Assembly: GCA_000827495.1 (NCBI GenBank)
Contig: KN817526.1
Span: 434,001-498,000, forward strand
Length of the DNA stretch: 64,000 nt
From: Hypholoma sublateritium FD-334 SS-4
Taxonomy: Eukaryota; Basidiomycota; Agaricomycetes; Agaricales; Strophariaceae
Reading direction: 5' to 3'
The notes below the pieces were generated by a model. That model saw nothing but the letters and a program-made list of their open reading frames with translations, was not told the DNA's origin and searched no databases. A program made the translations under genes and the position numbers. Every line of letters begins with the position of its first letter. The first letter of the stretch is position 1. Of this stretch, positions 22,102 through 33,852 are shown piece after piece.

Positions 22102-23243
22102 ATGGAGACTTCCCCTGATGCGCTACTGCAAGAAAACGGTTCGCCTGGCTCGGAGTCCTTAGTCTTAAGGTCCATCCGCGAGATATCGTATGGAAGCGTG
22201 AGTTCCTCTTGGGTACCTGTCGAGCAGCCCTCTCACTGACCTGTAGGTGGCAGGCATGGTGTCCAAGGTATTCGAGCATCCATTCGACCTGACGAAGGTC
22301 CGGCTGCAATCTCAGGTGCTCGATGCCACTGCACGCTTCAATGGGCCCATTGACTGCCTTGTGCAGACCTGGCAGAAGGAGGGTGTGCGGGGGCTATATC
22401 GGGTGCGTGTGCGTACTGTGTGTTCCTGCCTCGTGCTGACCGCCTCGGTGCGTAGGGCCTCCCGGCGCCGATCGCAGGGGCGATGGCTGAGAACGCGTCG
22501 CTGTTTCTTGCATACGGCGAGCTCCAAAACGTGATTCGGCGCGTCACGCATCGCTCAGCGGAGGACAAACTACCCCTGCACAACCTCGCGCTCGCAGCCG
22601 CAGGCGCCGGCTGCATCACCAGCTTTATCCTGTGAGGCTCCTGTCACCACACCGTGCAGTATCTGGTGTTAATTAGCAGCCTTCCAGAACCCCCATAGAA
22701 CTCGTCAAATGCAAAATGCAGGTCCAGATGCTCGCCCCCCAAGCCGCTGGCGCGTCGCCCCGCACCCTCCCGGGCCCCATTGCGGTCCTCATGTCAGTCA
22801 TCCGTACGAACGGCGTCCGCGGCCTGTGGCTCGGCCAGACCGGAACGCTCATCCGGGAGACAGGCGGCACTGCCGCATGGTTCACGACGAAAGAGTACGT
22901 CGCGTCGCTCCTGCTTGCCCGCCGCAATGCTACGGACACGGAGCTCCGCCCATGGGAGTCGGCGCTCTCCGGCGCAGTCGCGGGAGCGGCGTTCAACCTC
23001 GCCCTGTTCCCCGCGGACACGGTGAAGAGCACGATGCAGACGGCCGAGGAGCTGCGCCCGGCAGCGGTCGGTGCGCTTTCGGTGCGGCCGAAGGCGACGT
23101 TTGGCGGGACTTTCGTCGAGTTGTATCGCGCGCAGGGCATCAGGGGATTGTACGCTGGCTGTGGCATCACGGTGGCGAGGAGTATACCCAGCAGCGCGCT
23201 TATTTTCTTGATTTATGACGGGTTGAAGAAGTATCTTGGATAG
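22102..23243 (+). CDS. Mitochondrial carrier, ornithine/ARG-13 (ORT1) type
   Basis: Inner-membrane solute carrier of 327 aa from four exons: 22102-22197, 22247-22402, 22456-22631 and 22688-23243. The three tandem carrier repeats show their signature motifs: HPFDLTKVRLQ, TPIELVKCKMQ and FPADTVKSTMQ, each followed by a G-x-RGLY/W segment (GVRGLYRGLPAP, GVRGLWLGQ, GIRGLYAG). The stretch RGLPAPIAGAMAENASLF and RETGGTAAWFTTKEY are typical of the fungal ornithine carriers (yeast Ort1/Arg11, Neurospora ARG-13), which export ornithine from mitochondria for arginine synthesis. Substrate is inferred from this resemblance. The ATG at 22102 gives a short N-terminal extension before the first repeat. It lies 256 bp downstream of element B and its duplication. 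Confidence 0.87.
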
Positions 23244-24902
23244 GATATAGCGAGACATTATTGCTTATTGTATTGTTGCTCAATCTAGAGGGCAATTATG
23301 TGCGGAGCGACTCACCTTGGACGCGAATATACGTGATAGGCGCTGTTTTCCATGAGCGAGGATGCAGTGGGCCCAGTGCGCGATCGCAAAGTTTTAAACA
23401 ATAACAAGGTCAGCCCCGCTTCGCTTCGGCACTGTAAATTAGACCCACTCGAATGAATCCAGAGGAAGGAAGCACAATATTTGATTATCAGAGCTACAAA
23501 AAGTGTTACCCAGCGTGGATTTCCAGTTGCAATTGACCCTAAAGAAGAAGAGGACTATGAAGAGAGCTACGCCCGCGTCTACTATTGCAAACTTCCATCT
23601 CGCACCGTCATTGGTCGCTTGGTAGCTCCGGTGCGCCCATTCTTCAAGACTGAAGCAGATCGAGCTGTGTGGGATCGAAAATGGTGCATGCGACCTTCCA
23701 CGGCCTATTGGCTCGTCGAACATATTTCTATCCCGGTACCACCGTTTGGGATACTGGAATGAAGGACGTCGTGGCGCTTTCCCAATTGACATGGATGCAT
23801 GAAATTTAAGGCGGTATCAACTAGACGTGATAGAGACGGTGCGTAGCAGGCTTTTGGTTGTAGTTCATTAATGAAAATATTTTATCGCCTATAGGGAAGA
23901 GTCAGAGCTTTGAAGGCTGCCCAGGAAGGAGGGATCCGACCATACTCTGATCATGCTTCTGCTTCATCTGTTCACATCTATTACTCAGACAGTAACATCC
24001 ATATTTTGGTAGGCCTACGTTTCTCACAGACATTGGCGGCCTTCAATCTTAAGTTGATGACACGGTTGTGTACTCAGAATAGACCTTCGTGCGTATGAAC
24101 TGGGGGCGCGAAGTTGCGAAGCTGAGATTTACTGAGACGGGTTTCAACTTTCCGGTAAGGTTTGCGTGCGACGGAGACGTGCGAGCGGTTAGATTCCTGC
24201 GCTAGGATGAAAGAGAGCCTGAGGTACACAACCTTTAAATTTGTATCGGTATGCACAGGACCATGATTATAATAAGTAAATGACGCGCGTATTATTGCAG
24301 TGGTATTCAATATTATTCATTGAGTGGTGGAGAAGTAGTGAAGAACAAGCCCTATATATAGGAATTGTTGTTGTTTTTCCTTGTTGGTCCGACGGCTAAT
24401 GGACTTACATAAATCCGAAGTCCGTCAAAAGCAAGTCAAAAGTCGGTGATAATTGATATTATTCAGGAATCACTCTCTTCGTTTATCTATTTCATGTGTA
24501 TCCAAATTTCTTGTTGGTGTTCCGTTCTTTTGCTATGTAGCTCAATCCCCAATGTTTTTTTATCAGATTGCCAATTCAAATTTGGCGATCCTGATTCCTG
24601 TGAGCATGTAGCAGCAAGGCAACAGCAAGGCCCGAGTGCTCCTTCTAGCCATACATTGAGTACCGAAAGCGCGGACAGGAGGAACCGCGCGGGGTAATCT
24701 CCGATGCTGGTGCCATGACTCGGAGCGTGCCGCACGACATGCGCTCGCGCGCTATTTCGTAACCACTGTAACAGCAAAGCCTGAGGCGTGCTTGCGCTGA
24801 CGCACGACTCGGAATGTGCGACACAAGTACGCTAGCGTTCTCATGTTCATGCCGCTCAAGACAAGTTTACTCATGCGCACTACGATACAATGACAGGTGC
24901 AT
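23244..24902. other. Intergenic, no gene recognised
   Basis: An open frame at 23481-23762 has plausible composition but starts with TTG and has no in-frame ATG near its beginning, so it is not called. The rest is AT-rich without repeats that I can recognise. Confidence 0.35.
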
Positions 24903-25872
24903 CTAGTACATTTTTTGCAATGCCTCACGAGCGTATTCCAGCTAAAGGGTTTGGAGTAGTTATTTAAGCGACAGGGATTGGCAGAAAACAGTAAATGAAA
25001 CTCACAGCTATTTCGTGCGTCATGTGCTTGACATCGACCTTCGCCGCGAATCCCCAGTCAACAAGGTCGACAGACGTAATATGATGGTTTGCATCCTCGA
25101 TACACATCACGTTAGATCCGTTCGGGTCCCTATTCACATTGAAGATCAGAACAGCCGCTATAAAAAGAATAGAAAGAATAGTCACGTATGCAAGATCGTA
25201 GTACGCTTGACATAGTCCATCATCTTTTCGGCGACCATGTCCGCGACCTTATCCACGAGCACTCTGCGTGCCGCTTTGTTGCCGGCAGTCGCAAGGTATG
25301 CCTGGGTGTGGGGGAATGGCGTCCCAGTAATCTTCTTCATGATGATGTAGTAGACCTTGTTGCATGAAGCGTCCGTCTTGTACCCCCAGTCGACCAGCTG
25401 TCCGACATGCTGTAGGTGCTCTGCTTCTTCCTTGAACGTCTCAATGGAAACTTGTTTCATTCCGGCCTTGGCATTGGCCGACTTGGCCAGCAGCTCAGGA
25501 TGCCCGACGACCGGGTGCACGTCGCCGAACGAGCCACCGCCTATCTTGCCGCCAATTTCATACGAGAGCTCGTGGTCTGGCAGGTTCCGGCGCTCTAGGA
25601 ATTCGAATTCGTAAGAGCGCTTGTGAGGGCCGCGCATCGCGCATGCGTGCGCCTAAAAAAACACCATCGTCAATACGATGAAAGCCTCGTCGTGTTCTCG
25701 AAATAAAACTTGCCGGTGCTTTGTGCACAGAAGCTCTTGAGGCTGCCCTCCGCGAGGACGCCCTCGAATCCACGTGAGTCTTCACTGGCTCTCTGATCTC
25801 CAGAACAGGCAAAGCGGCGACGGCGGTGAAGAGAATGGAAAGGCATGTCAAGGATAAGATAGAGAAACGCAT
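24903..25872 (-). CDS. Secreted kinase-like protein (signal peptide + compact kinase fold)
   Basis: Four exons, 25872-25714, 25652-25205, 25157-25006 and 24941-24903, give 265 aa. The N-terminus MRFSILSLTCLSILFTAVAA is a clear signal peptide, followed by a Ser/Arg/Ala-rich linker. Then come protein-kinase-like motifs in order: glycine loop GGKIGGGSFGDV, a lysine in ELLAKSA, a helix-C glutamate in FKEEAEHL, hinge-like VYYIIMKKITG, catalytic-loop-like NVNRDPNGSNVMCI (D and N in place) and a metal-binding DWG in ITSVDLVDWGFA. The domain then ends quickly (ALEYAREALQKMY), so the C-lobe is much reduced. Intron 1 uses a GC donor (GCAAGT); the only in-frame join requires it. The substrate and whether it is active are unknown; an extracellular or secretory-pathway role is inferred from the signal peptide. 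Confidence 0.72.
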
Positions 25873-25947
25873 TGTCGTCAACGACAGAGAGTATAGGTAG
25901 GAATATGGGGGTGAGACCAGCTGAAGATTTCCTGAGCTAGCGCCCAG

Positions 25948-25955
25948 TATTTATA
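25948..25955 (-). promoter_or_regulatory. TATA box of the kinase-like gene (TATAAATA)
   Basis: On the minus strand TATAAATA lies about 75 bp upstream of the ATG at 25872. Confidence 0.5.
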
Positions 25956-26159
25956 CTCATCTGAGATAAGAGATAATATCTTGAGCGTGATAAACTTAGT
26001 CGGATGGAAACTAAATGCCATGCCGCGCCATGTACAAGATTGATCTAGATGCGAGTCCAGTTTCTATTTCCAACGAATAAAAGGCTGTACTGATTTTAAA
26101 ATCGGTGAAAACTTCTTAGGGGCTTTGCTGTATGAGCGCGACAGTCTATTCGTGTTTAG

Positions 26160-26167
26160 GTTCATGA
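26160..26167. repeat. Left target-site duplication of MITE C
   Basis: GTTCATGA, repeated exactly at 26833-26840 on the other side of the element. Confidence 0.85.
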
Positions 26168-26832
26168 AGGACCCCTGAAAGTACACCAAAATGCCTTATC
26201 CCGATCCGGATAAAAATTTGACCAAAATCACAAAATGCCTTATGACTGTCCGGATAAAAAAACTGGAATTTTGTTCATAAAGCCATATCCAAGTTTCCGG
26301 ATAGAAATTGACCCACGGCCTGCAGGCCATATCCTTTCCGGATAGAATTTTGAGCCAAGTGGGATTCGAACGCGAGTTTTGACCAGTGCGTATACATACT
26401 ACTAAGCCACGCAGAGATGTAGGAAATTGGACAAAGAGTCCGAGACGGCTGCAAAGAAGCTGCCCGGTCTGAGCAATCATTTTTACTGATGTGCATGTGT
26501 ATCACGATTCACTAGTGAAAATCCCCGAAAATTTTGCAGTGTTTCCTTTGTGCCCCCCCCAAATGGCTCAAAAATTGTTGGATACATGTAGATAACATCG
26601 CCAGAGCGCTCAAAACACCCCATGACCTCGGAGAAGAAAAATTAGAGAAAAAAATCAATATTACTGCTTTTTGTATGCCTTATCCGCAATCCGGATAGAT
26701 TTTGGCCCAACCAGAGGCCTTATCCAAATTCCGGATAGATTTTTGACAATTTGGGCTTAAAATCGTCCGGATAAAAAGGGCGCAGATCTTGGATTTTGGG
26801 ATAAGGCATTTTGGTGTACTTTCAGGGGTCCT
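26168..26832. mobile_element. Complete MITE C: 35-bp perfect TIRs, 8-bp TSD
   Basis: A 665-bp element. The terminal inverted repeats are 35 bp and perfect (26168-26202 and 26798-26832), starting AGGACCCCTGAAAGTACACC. Flanking GTTCATGA on both sides is an 8-bp target duplication, the length typical of hAT-superfamily insertion. The motif TCCGGATA recurs about seven times in both subterminal regions (for example near 26205, 26251, 26295, 26335, 26690, 26730 and 26765), the arrangement expected of transposase-binding sites. No coding frame is present. The exact TIRs and TSD indicate a fairly recent insertion. Confidence 0.88.
26345..26420 (-). other. tRNA-like (A box/B box) segment inside MITE C
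   Basis: On the minus strand TGGCTTAGTAG fits the RNA polymerase III A-box consensus and, after 27 nt, GTTCGAATC fits the B box. The flanking bases do not form good T-arm or acceptor stems, so this is not a functional tRNA. It may be a decayed tRNA or tRNA-derived SINE piece carried by the element. Confidence 0.35.
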
Positions 26833-26840
26833 GTTCATGA

Positions 26841-27743
26841 CCTGCTGTGGCGAATCGTGAGAAACTCTCGGCGCACGGCGTCTCGCATAGAACATACCAT
26901 ATACGTCAATAATCATGCATCGTGAGGTGTTTTATTTTACGCTTCCGACCCAGCGTTCGCAAGGTCGACTGTACCTAATCGACGAGGAAACCAGCTATTT
27001 TTTTCGGCTGGATGTACTTCTCCGATCTCGACCTTGGCTAAAATTAGAACACGAAGTGGACTTTGACTAATAAATTAATAACACACCAAGTTCCCACAGC
27101 ACTTTACCCCACTGAGTGTATTTTACCGATTTCGGTTTTTCGCGTCGCGGATTTCAGCCCAGGCAACAAAACAGCGCTGCCAGCCAACGGCTAGCAGTAA
27201 ATTAAGATGAAAATACGAAATCCTACCAACAAATTTTATGCGAAGGAATTTCCCGCGCGAAATCAGAGAATGGAGGAGTCGATACGGAAATGATAGGGGT
27301 TTAGGACGTTCAGGAGTGAGAGAGTGAAAGGGTCGAGGCTGAGCGCTTGAGTACTTGACAGAAAAAGCGCTCAGTGAAAGGTTGGTGTGTATCCAATTTA
27401 TCCCTGGATCCTAAATTTGGCTGATCTGCTTCTGCGGTCTATAGATGATCCATGTAACTAAGAGTCAACGACGCGATCAACGAGCGTCAGCAAAGTTGGG
27501 CACTTGAGCTGCAACATTCAGGCCTAGGCTGGTGCGAGCGGGAGAATGAGCAGGGCGCGAGCCTTCCTCAAAGAGGGACCACTACCCCCGGTGAGAGATC
27601 TGTCTCACCGAGCAGCTTGATCGATTGATCACACAATAAATGCGTAGCATAGCATGGCAATGCTAGCATGATCAGCACAGCCATTCTTACCTAGGCATAT
27701 AAGTGTACGCAGTATCGTCCACTTTGCACCACATATCAACAAC
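26841..27743. other. Intergenic, promoter side of the TPR-like gene
   Basis: No coding region. A possible TATA-like ATATAAG is near 27697, about 45 bp before the ATG at 27744. Confidence 0.4.
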
Positions 27744-28542
27744 ATGAGTGACCACGAACGGTGAGTTTATATACTGCTCTTGACCTCTGTATCCAACTGA
27801 CCAAAACAGTTTCGTCGATTTGAAGTCCATTGTGGAGGAACACAGCGATGGGGATCTCGCAATCGACAATCCCCTTCGCCACAAAAACCTCGTGGACCTG
27901 GTATTGCAATCGCTGACGCATGCCAAATCCGCGTCGGCTCAAGTTCCCGATCTTGATCAGATCATCACTTTGTTCCAAGCCTCGCAACAGCAAGTGGCTA
28001 AAATCGATTGGCAGGGCCTCGCAGAAGAGCTCCAACGCTCAAAGCCTAAACCAGAGGACCTCGGAGAGCTCAATGACGTTATTCCCCGCTCGATACGATT
28101 CATCTCAACGCATGATAAACTCGGCGTCGAGAAAAATACGTCCACCGTGCGGTATCATCTGCATAACCTCAGCCATTGTTTGCATCGCCGGTACCTCCTC
28201 ACAGAAGACCAGGAAAGCAACGAGCAGTCGATTCTTTACATCAAACGGGCTATCTCTTTGACTGAAGAGAGCGGCGGGGAAGAACTCGCAGACAGGCTGG
28301 CCGATCTTGCGACTTCGTTGAGCTCCCGATTTGAGCAGACAAAGCAGTTGTCAGACCTCGACGAAGCGGTATCCGCTGTCCGCCAGAGTGTTTCCTTAAC
28401 CCCTCCTGGTGATGCACATCTACAATCAAGGTCGAATCGCTTTGGGGAGGTTCTGTGGCGTCGTTTTGAAGTCACTGGAAGCACCAAGGACCTGGAAGAC
28501 GCGATCCAGGCGCAGATCGTAGGCTCGCCTGCGGGGCAGTAA
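27744..28542 (+). CDS. Short TPR-like protein
   Basis: Two exons, 27744-27760 and 27810-28542, giving 249 aa beginning MSDHERFVDLKSIVEEH. The C-terminal half resembles the degenerate TPR arrays that agaricomycetes carry in large numbers, usually upstream of CHAT protease domains: LADLATSLSSRFEQTKQLSD with LDEAVSAVRQSVSLTP, then FGEVLWRRFEVTGSTKDLED with AIQAQ. Here the array is only about two repeats long and stops at TAA 28540-28542 after AQIVGSPAGQ, so the protein looks short for the family and lacks any effector domain. It may be a truncated member or a stand-alone adaptor. The N-terminal 100 residues are unrecognised. Confidence 0.65.
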
Positions 28543-29380
28543 ATTAATACCGGCTCTTAAGTGATTTGTGTGGTTGATGAATCGATGAATGCCCACACTT
28601 GCCCACATTGTATGAACTCCGAGTCAAACGTCCCATGAATGATAACAATGAGATGGCTCTAGAATGACGAGACGTAAACAAGTACAGGGACGTGCCGTGG
28701 ATGTATCGCGGTATCACCGATTTTCTCCTTGTTCCCGGCGCTTAAATAGCAGAGTGGCTGAAGGGCTTTGAAGGGGCGAAAAACGAGTTCTTGTGGCCTT
28801 CTGATATCAACAGCCATAGATGCGGTTGTTCCGCGGAATTATGTCAGTCCGGGTACACCGCGGACGAGGCGTAGTTCGACTTCCTGCTTGGGTTTAGGTC
28901 CACCGCGGAATCCAGATGTTTTCTAGCAACTGTACGACTGGCGGTGGTAAGTACAAAGTTTAAAATTGAACGCTCGCAGTCGGAGCGAAGGTTTGCTCGG
29001 CCGCATTATATAAGCCGAATTTGAAACTCAGTTGGGCAATCAACAGGTTCGGAGCATGGTGACCTGATTTCACATGTCTTGGAATCATGACCAAAAACAA
29101 CAGCACTGGCAATCCATATCTCCCTCCTGGCCAGCGCTATATAGCCTCAATTCTAGCTATAACGGATCTGAAATCCGCGTTGGAATTTCCTGCGCCAGGT
29201 AAAAATTTAGATCACATTACCTAGGCAGCTCAACTCAAATTGGTGAACTGGTGTCAGCGCTCTCAGCGACTGCGAGCGCTCCCCTCAAATCTCGACGAAA
29301 CCTATCCAATCTACGTTTATCTGTCTGGCTGGCACACGACATCTCACAGGTGACCTCAAAGAGTACGCAAAACGCGCGTA
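28543..29380. other. Intergenic, promoter side of the ABC transporter
   Basis: A 45-codon frame from an ATG at about 29087 has no recognisable product. Nothing else seen. Confidence 0.35.
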
Positions 29381-32300
29381 ATGGCGAAATCGTCTATGCC
29401 ATGCATCCCAACACATCCACTTCCCCTGCCTTCGCGACTCACTAAACGGCCAATTATCCTTGCTATTTTAATCCTAATCCTCCTGCGATCACGGACTCTC
29501 AGTATATCCAAGGATGTAATATCATCACTACAACAAAAGGCGAAGTCGTTGACTCTGAAAAGAAAGACAAAGCTGACGAAGGATGAGCTTGCCAAGATGC
29601 TTCAGCAAGTGTACATTGATGAAGAGGACGGTTCACAAACTCTTCTCGTACCATATCGTGAACGAGTTGTCAAGGTACGTGGTTATGTTTTGTACATTTC
29701 TTATGGTTCATCACATTACACCCTAGGTCCCCATACATCCCACACCTAAGTCGCAGTTTGCCGCGGACAAAACCCACTTTCCACTTCTTCCACCCCAGAC
29801 GGTACAGAAGCCTAACATAGATCGTGCTTTCATTGCTCAGCTACGGGCCATTCTATTTCGCGTTGCTATCCCGTCATGGTATTCATCGGAGGCTGGAATT
29901 GTCGCGCTTCACTCCAGCTTCCTCGTGCTCAGGACGGTTTTGAGTATTCTTGTCGCAAGATTAGATGGGCGAATAGTCAGGGATCTGGTCAAGGCGGACG
30001 GGAAGGGGTTTTTGAAGGGATTGGGTCTCTGGTTTTTGCTAGCCATCCCCAGCACAATCACCAACTCGATGGTAAGTCACAACAACCCCTTATACACTTC
30101 ATTCCTAAATTGCGTAGATTCGCCACTTGCAATCTCTCCTCGCACTCCGCCTGCGAACTAGACTCACCCGGTATCTTCATGACCTATACCTCTCTTCTAA
30201 TCCAGACCTACGTTACTATCGCTCGTCAAGCTATCTCGAAGGAGTTGACCAGTATCTCACTGCTGATGTTGACGCGTGGTCAAACGCGATGAGCGGGCTT
30301 TAGTGCGTTTCATTTTCCCGAATTGTATTGCAATAGACTTAAATACACTTTATAGCGGCAATCTTCTCAAACCCTCGCTCGATCTTCTGTTATTCACGTC
30401 CCAACTCTCCCGCTCTCTCGGCGTGCGCGGCACTCTCCTTCTTTTCTTGAACTACTACGGTACCGTCGCCATTCTCAAGGCTGTCACACCAGCCTTCGGC
30501 CGCCTCGCGGCAGTTGAAGCTCGTTTGGAAGGCGAATATCGCGCAGGTATGGGACGCGTTGGACGAGAGGCGGAGGAAGTTGCGTTCTATGACGGCGGCG
30601 CACGGGAGAGGGATATCCTCACAGATGCGTACATGAAGCTCATCAAACATGTTAACTCAATTTACAAGGTATGTCTCAATGTCCCGTTCGTTGTCTCTAT
30701 ATCATCTCAATTCGTCGACTGCAGATTCGCATCGCGTATGAGTGGACTGAAGACTATGTTATCAAATATCTCTGGTCCGCTGCTGGTTATGGGCTTATCG
30801 CGGTCCCTATCCTCTACACACGCACTAAGCGATCACTGGGACTTGACACTGCATCTCCTACCAAACCGACAAGAGATGCGTCCGACAACGTTGTCGCAGG
30901 CCGAACAGAAAGTGAGCTCATCAACACTCTAAACGCAATAGCACTTGCTCACTGCACAAAGCCTATATATCTAACAGGCGATTGCTCCTTTCCCTGGCTG
31001 ACGCCGGTGGTCGCTTAATGTACGCGTACAAGGACCTGCTCGAGCTTGCTGGCCTCACCACGCGACTGTACACCCTTACATCAACCCTCTTGAACATGCC
31101 TTCCGGTCACGCCCCCGTTCTCGTTGAACAAGGCGACACCGTCAGCCTGACCGGTGTCGACGTGCGCATCCCCCGCATCGCGAAGGACGGTGCAAACGAC
31201 GACCACACCAGTTCATCAGAGAAGCCCCTTGCGCTGACTGCGGACCGCAACGAACCACCACTGGTGAAAGATCTGACGCTCACCATCCGCCGCGGCGAGC
31301 ACCTCCTCATCACGGGGAGCAACGGCGTCGGCAAGACCTCCGTGGCACGCGTGCTCGCTGGGCTCTGGGACCCCTCTGCGAGCGGTGCAGGCGGCGACCA
31401 GCCCATGGTAAGCATGCCGCGCGACGAGACGGAGGCAGACGTGATGCTACGTCAGGCGACCGGCGACCCGCACGCGCGCCCGCGCCCGACGCTCTACATC
31501 GTGCCGCAGCGCGCGTACATGCCTACGGGGAGCCTGCTCGAGCAGATCATCTACCCGTGTTCGTACGCCTCGTTCGTGCAGATTACGGCGCCATCTGGTG
31601 CGCCCGCGGCGGTGGCGGAGGGGGTATTCCCCGCATTCCTGCGCCGCTCATCGTCGATGCTCACGCTGAGCGCGGCGCAGGCGTCGTACGCGCCGTCCAC
31701 CGAGCCGTCCGACCGGGCGATTGCGGAGATCCATGATATTCTGCAGAAGGTCCACCTGGGGTATCTGGTTGGGCGGGAGGGTGGATTGCATGTGCGGAAG
31801 GAGTGGCGTGACGTGCTGAGCGGGGGCGAGAAGCAGCGCATGGCCATTGCCCGTGTCCTCTGGTGGCGGCCTATGTTTGCGGTTCTAGACGGTGAGATTT
31901 TACTCGGTTAGCACTTTTCTAATTTCGTTGACGACTTGTTTCTTTTAGAATGTACCAGCGCTGTCTCCAGCGACGTCGAGGGGCGCATGTACGAGGCTGC
32001 CAAAGCCCTCGACATCACTCTCATCACTATCTCGCTTCGGTATGCACTCAGCATCGATATCACCGGTGTAATTGCGTGCTAATGCGCAGTTTTTTATGTA
32101 TCAAAAAGTCCATCCTTGATGAAGTATCACAATCAACTGTTGACCCTCCATGGTCCTTCCGGCTCATCTCCCGGGAAGTGGACACTCTCACGTATCGGCA
32201 CGCCAGAAGAGCGGATGAGTTTGAACCGGGAAATTGGGATGCTTGAGGAGAAGCTCAAGGAAGTTGAGGGTTGGGAAGCGCGAGTGCAGGAACTCGATGC

Positions 32301-32487
32301 GCTGCTGGGTGTGGAAGAGGAGGTCAATGGGCACGAGGAGGAAGAAGACCGTAACGAGGATGAAGAACAGGCGATCAAGGCGCAGGAGATCTTGGATGAA
32401 CAACTTGAGGCAGTTACTAGTTCCGACGGGGAAAGTGAGACTGGCGGCTCGGCCTCAGAAGTCGCCTGGGAGAACCTAAAGTCATAG
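29381..32487 (+). CDS. Peroxisomal ABC half-transporter, ABCD/PXA family
   Basis: Imports very-long- and long-chain acyl-CoA or fatty acids into peroxisomes in its family. Eight exons, 29381-29674, 29727-30071, 30118-30302, 30356-30668, 30725-30911, 30962-31891, 31949-32039 and 32109-32487, sum to 2724 nt, giving 907 aa. Features in order: hydrophobic N-terminal segment (RPIILAILILILLRS), a six-helix ABC membrane domain with YLHDLYLSSNPDLRYYRSS and GVDQYLTADVDAWSNAMSGL, TYISNRRLLLSLADAGGRLM, Walker A GSNGVGKTS, Q-loop region YIVPQRAYMPTGSLLEQIIY, signature LSGGEKQRMAIARVLWWRP and Walker B FAVLDECTSAV. A roughly 50-residue insertion follows the Q loop. The C-terminus is an acidic coiled-coil-like tail. 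It must dimerise to work. The start at 29381 is the first ATG in the frame; an upstream exon cannot be excluded. Confidence 0.88.
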
Positions 32488-33852
32488 CGCTTAGTGGCCC
32501 AGGCTCTATTATCTTCTACCCTTCATCTACATCCTTCTACATCCTGGTACGATATCGTATAGACCTACTAATTTTAACTTCATCGCCGTTGTGTGAGACT
32601 TCATGGACTTGCTCTAAACGGCGATAGTGCGCAACGTAATACAACTTCTTCTCTCACACATTCAACAATTACTAATACTGACATTAGTCCACGCCCACAT
32701 TCCTTTCTGACACGGTTCTTCCCTCCAACTACTACATCAACAGACATCTTTCTCCTCACTTTTACCGCCTCCCTCGATACTGAAAGATGCCCAGATTCGG
32801 GATACATATCAGGTGAGCGAAATCTACCTCATCGTGATTAAAGGATGTTGTATGTCTTCAATCCGGACTGAGCATAGCCATATGGTTTGGCCCCAGGACG
32901 ATACGTCTTTCTGAGCATTATCTGCGAATAGTACCGTATTTTTACTTCGAGTTTTCTGACAGACTGTCTTTTGCTTCGATAGGTTTGCATGACCTTCAAC
33001 AGCGGCGCTCCTTGGCGTTTTTCGGGCAGCCGTGGACGGTGGCGTGCAGAAACCCCATCATCGCCGTCGATTCGATGCTACAAAAATGCTCAAAGTTTTG
33101 TCCCATGTGTATATATAACGCGGGGCGCCCATCTCAGGTGAGATACCAGTTCCAATTTCATTCTGTCTTGCGTCGTGCGGCGATCATGCGTGATGATTAT
33201 ACTCTTCTATGCACAACCACCTTCTGAAGGCAATGCGTGTCGGTCTCTGCGGCTGATATGTATATACGTTGTTGAAACCTTACCTTTCTGATACTAGTAT
33301 GCCTGCGCTTTATCCCTATAATCCATCTTCACAAGTTTCTCATCATCCAACTGACGGATATATATGTTTTAGCATCGGTGAAGATGCATGTATCAGGTAC
33401 TGGCATCAAACTGATACTGTATTCCCCAAATAAGTAGTAGCGCCCGCGGTAAGTCACTCAAGCAGTCGACGATAAGTACGCATGTACGTATGCCTCTGTG
33501 GCCTCATGACTCGCCTGCCGGTGTTCGGAGCGTCGGAATTGGCATCCCATCTGACATATTCGGCCCACAAGGCGTCACATATAAGCGCCTGTAGGCGCTC
33601 ATGCGAACCGGTTATACGTACCCGCTATTATGAGGCTGTGACAGGGGTTCCACCTTCAGAGGACTGTATTTACCTGTTGCGTGCAGCGTGTATTTTGCAT
33701 GGGGAATGGATGGCGGATCTAATAATACAACCCGGCACCACTGGGAAGCTCAGTGAGGCGCTGGAAGAAGTAAGGGAATGCGGTTGATGTGAACGGTAGT
33801 GGGCGTCAATCAGGCACATGCCGTCCGGTTTATAAAGGCCCTGGGACTAACC
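32488..33852. other. Intergenic, no gene recognised
   Basis: An ATG frame at 33482-33787 (101 aa) shows no motif and is not called. Confidence 0.35.
33831..33837 (+). promoter_or_regulatory. TATA-like box (TATAAAG) close to the F-box ATG
   Basis: It lies only 16 bp before the first in-frame ATG at 33853. If used, transcription would begin after that ATG and translation would start at 33913 or 34024. Confidence 0.35.

Noticed and set aside
23481..23762. 93-codon open frame with plausible composition
   Set aside because: It starts with TTG, has no suitable ATG, and shows no motif or splice context.
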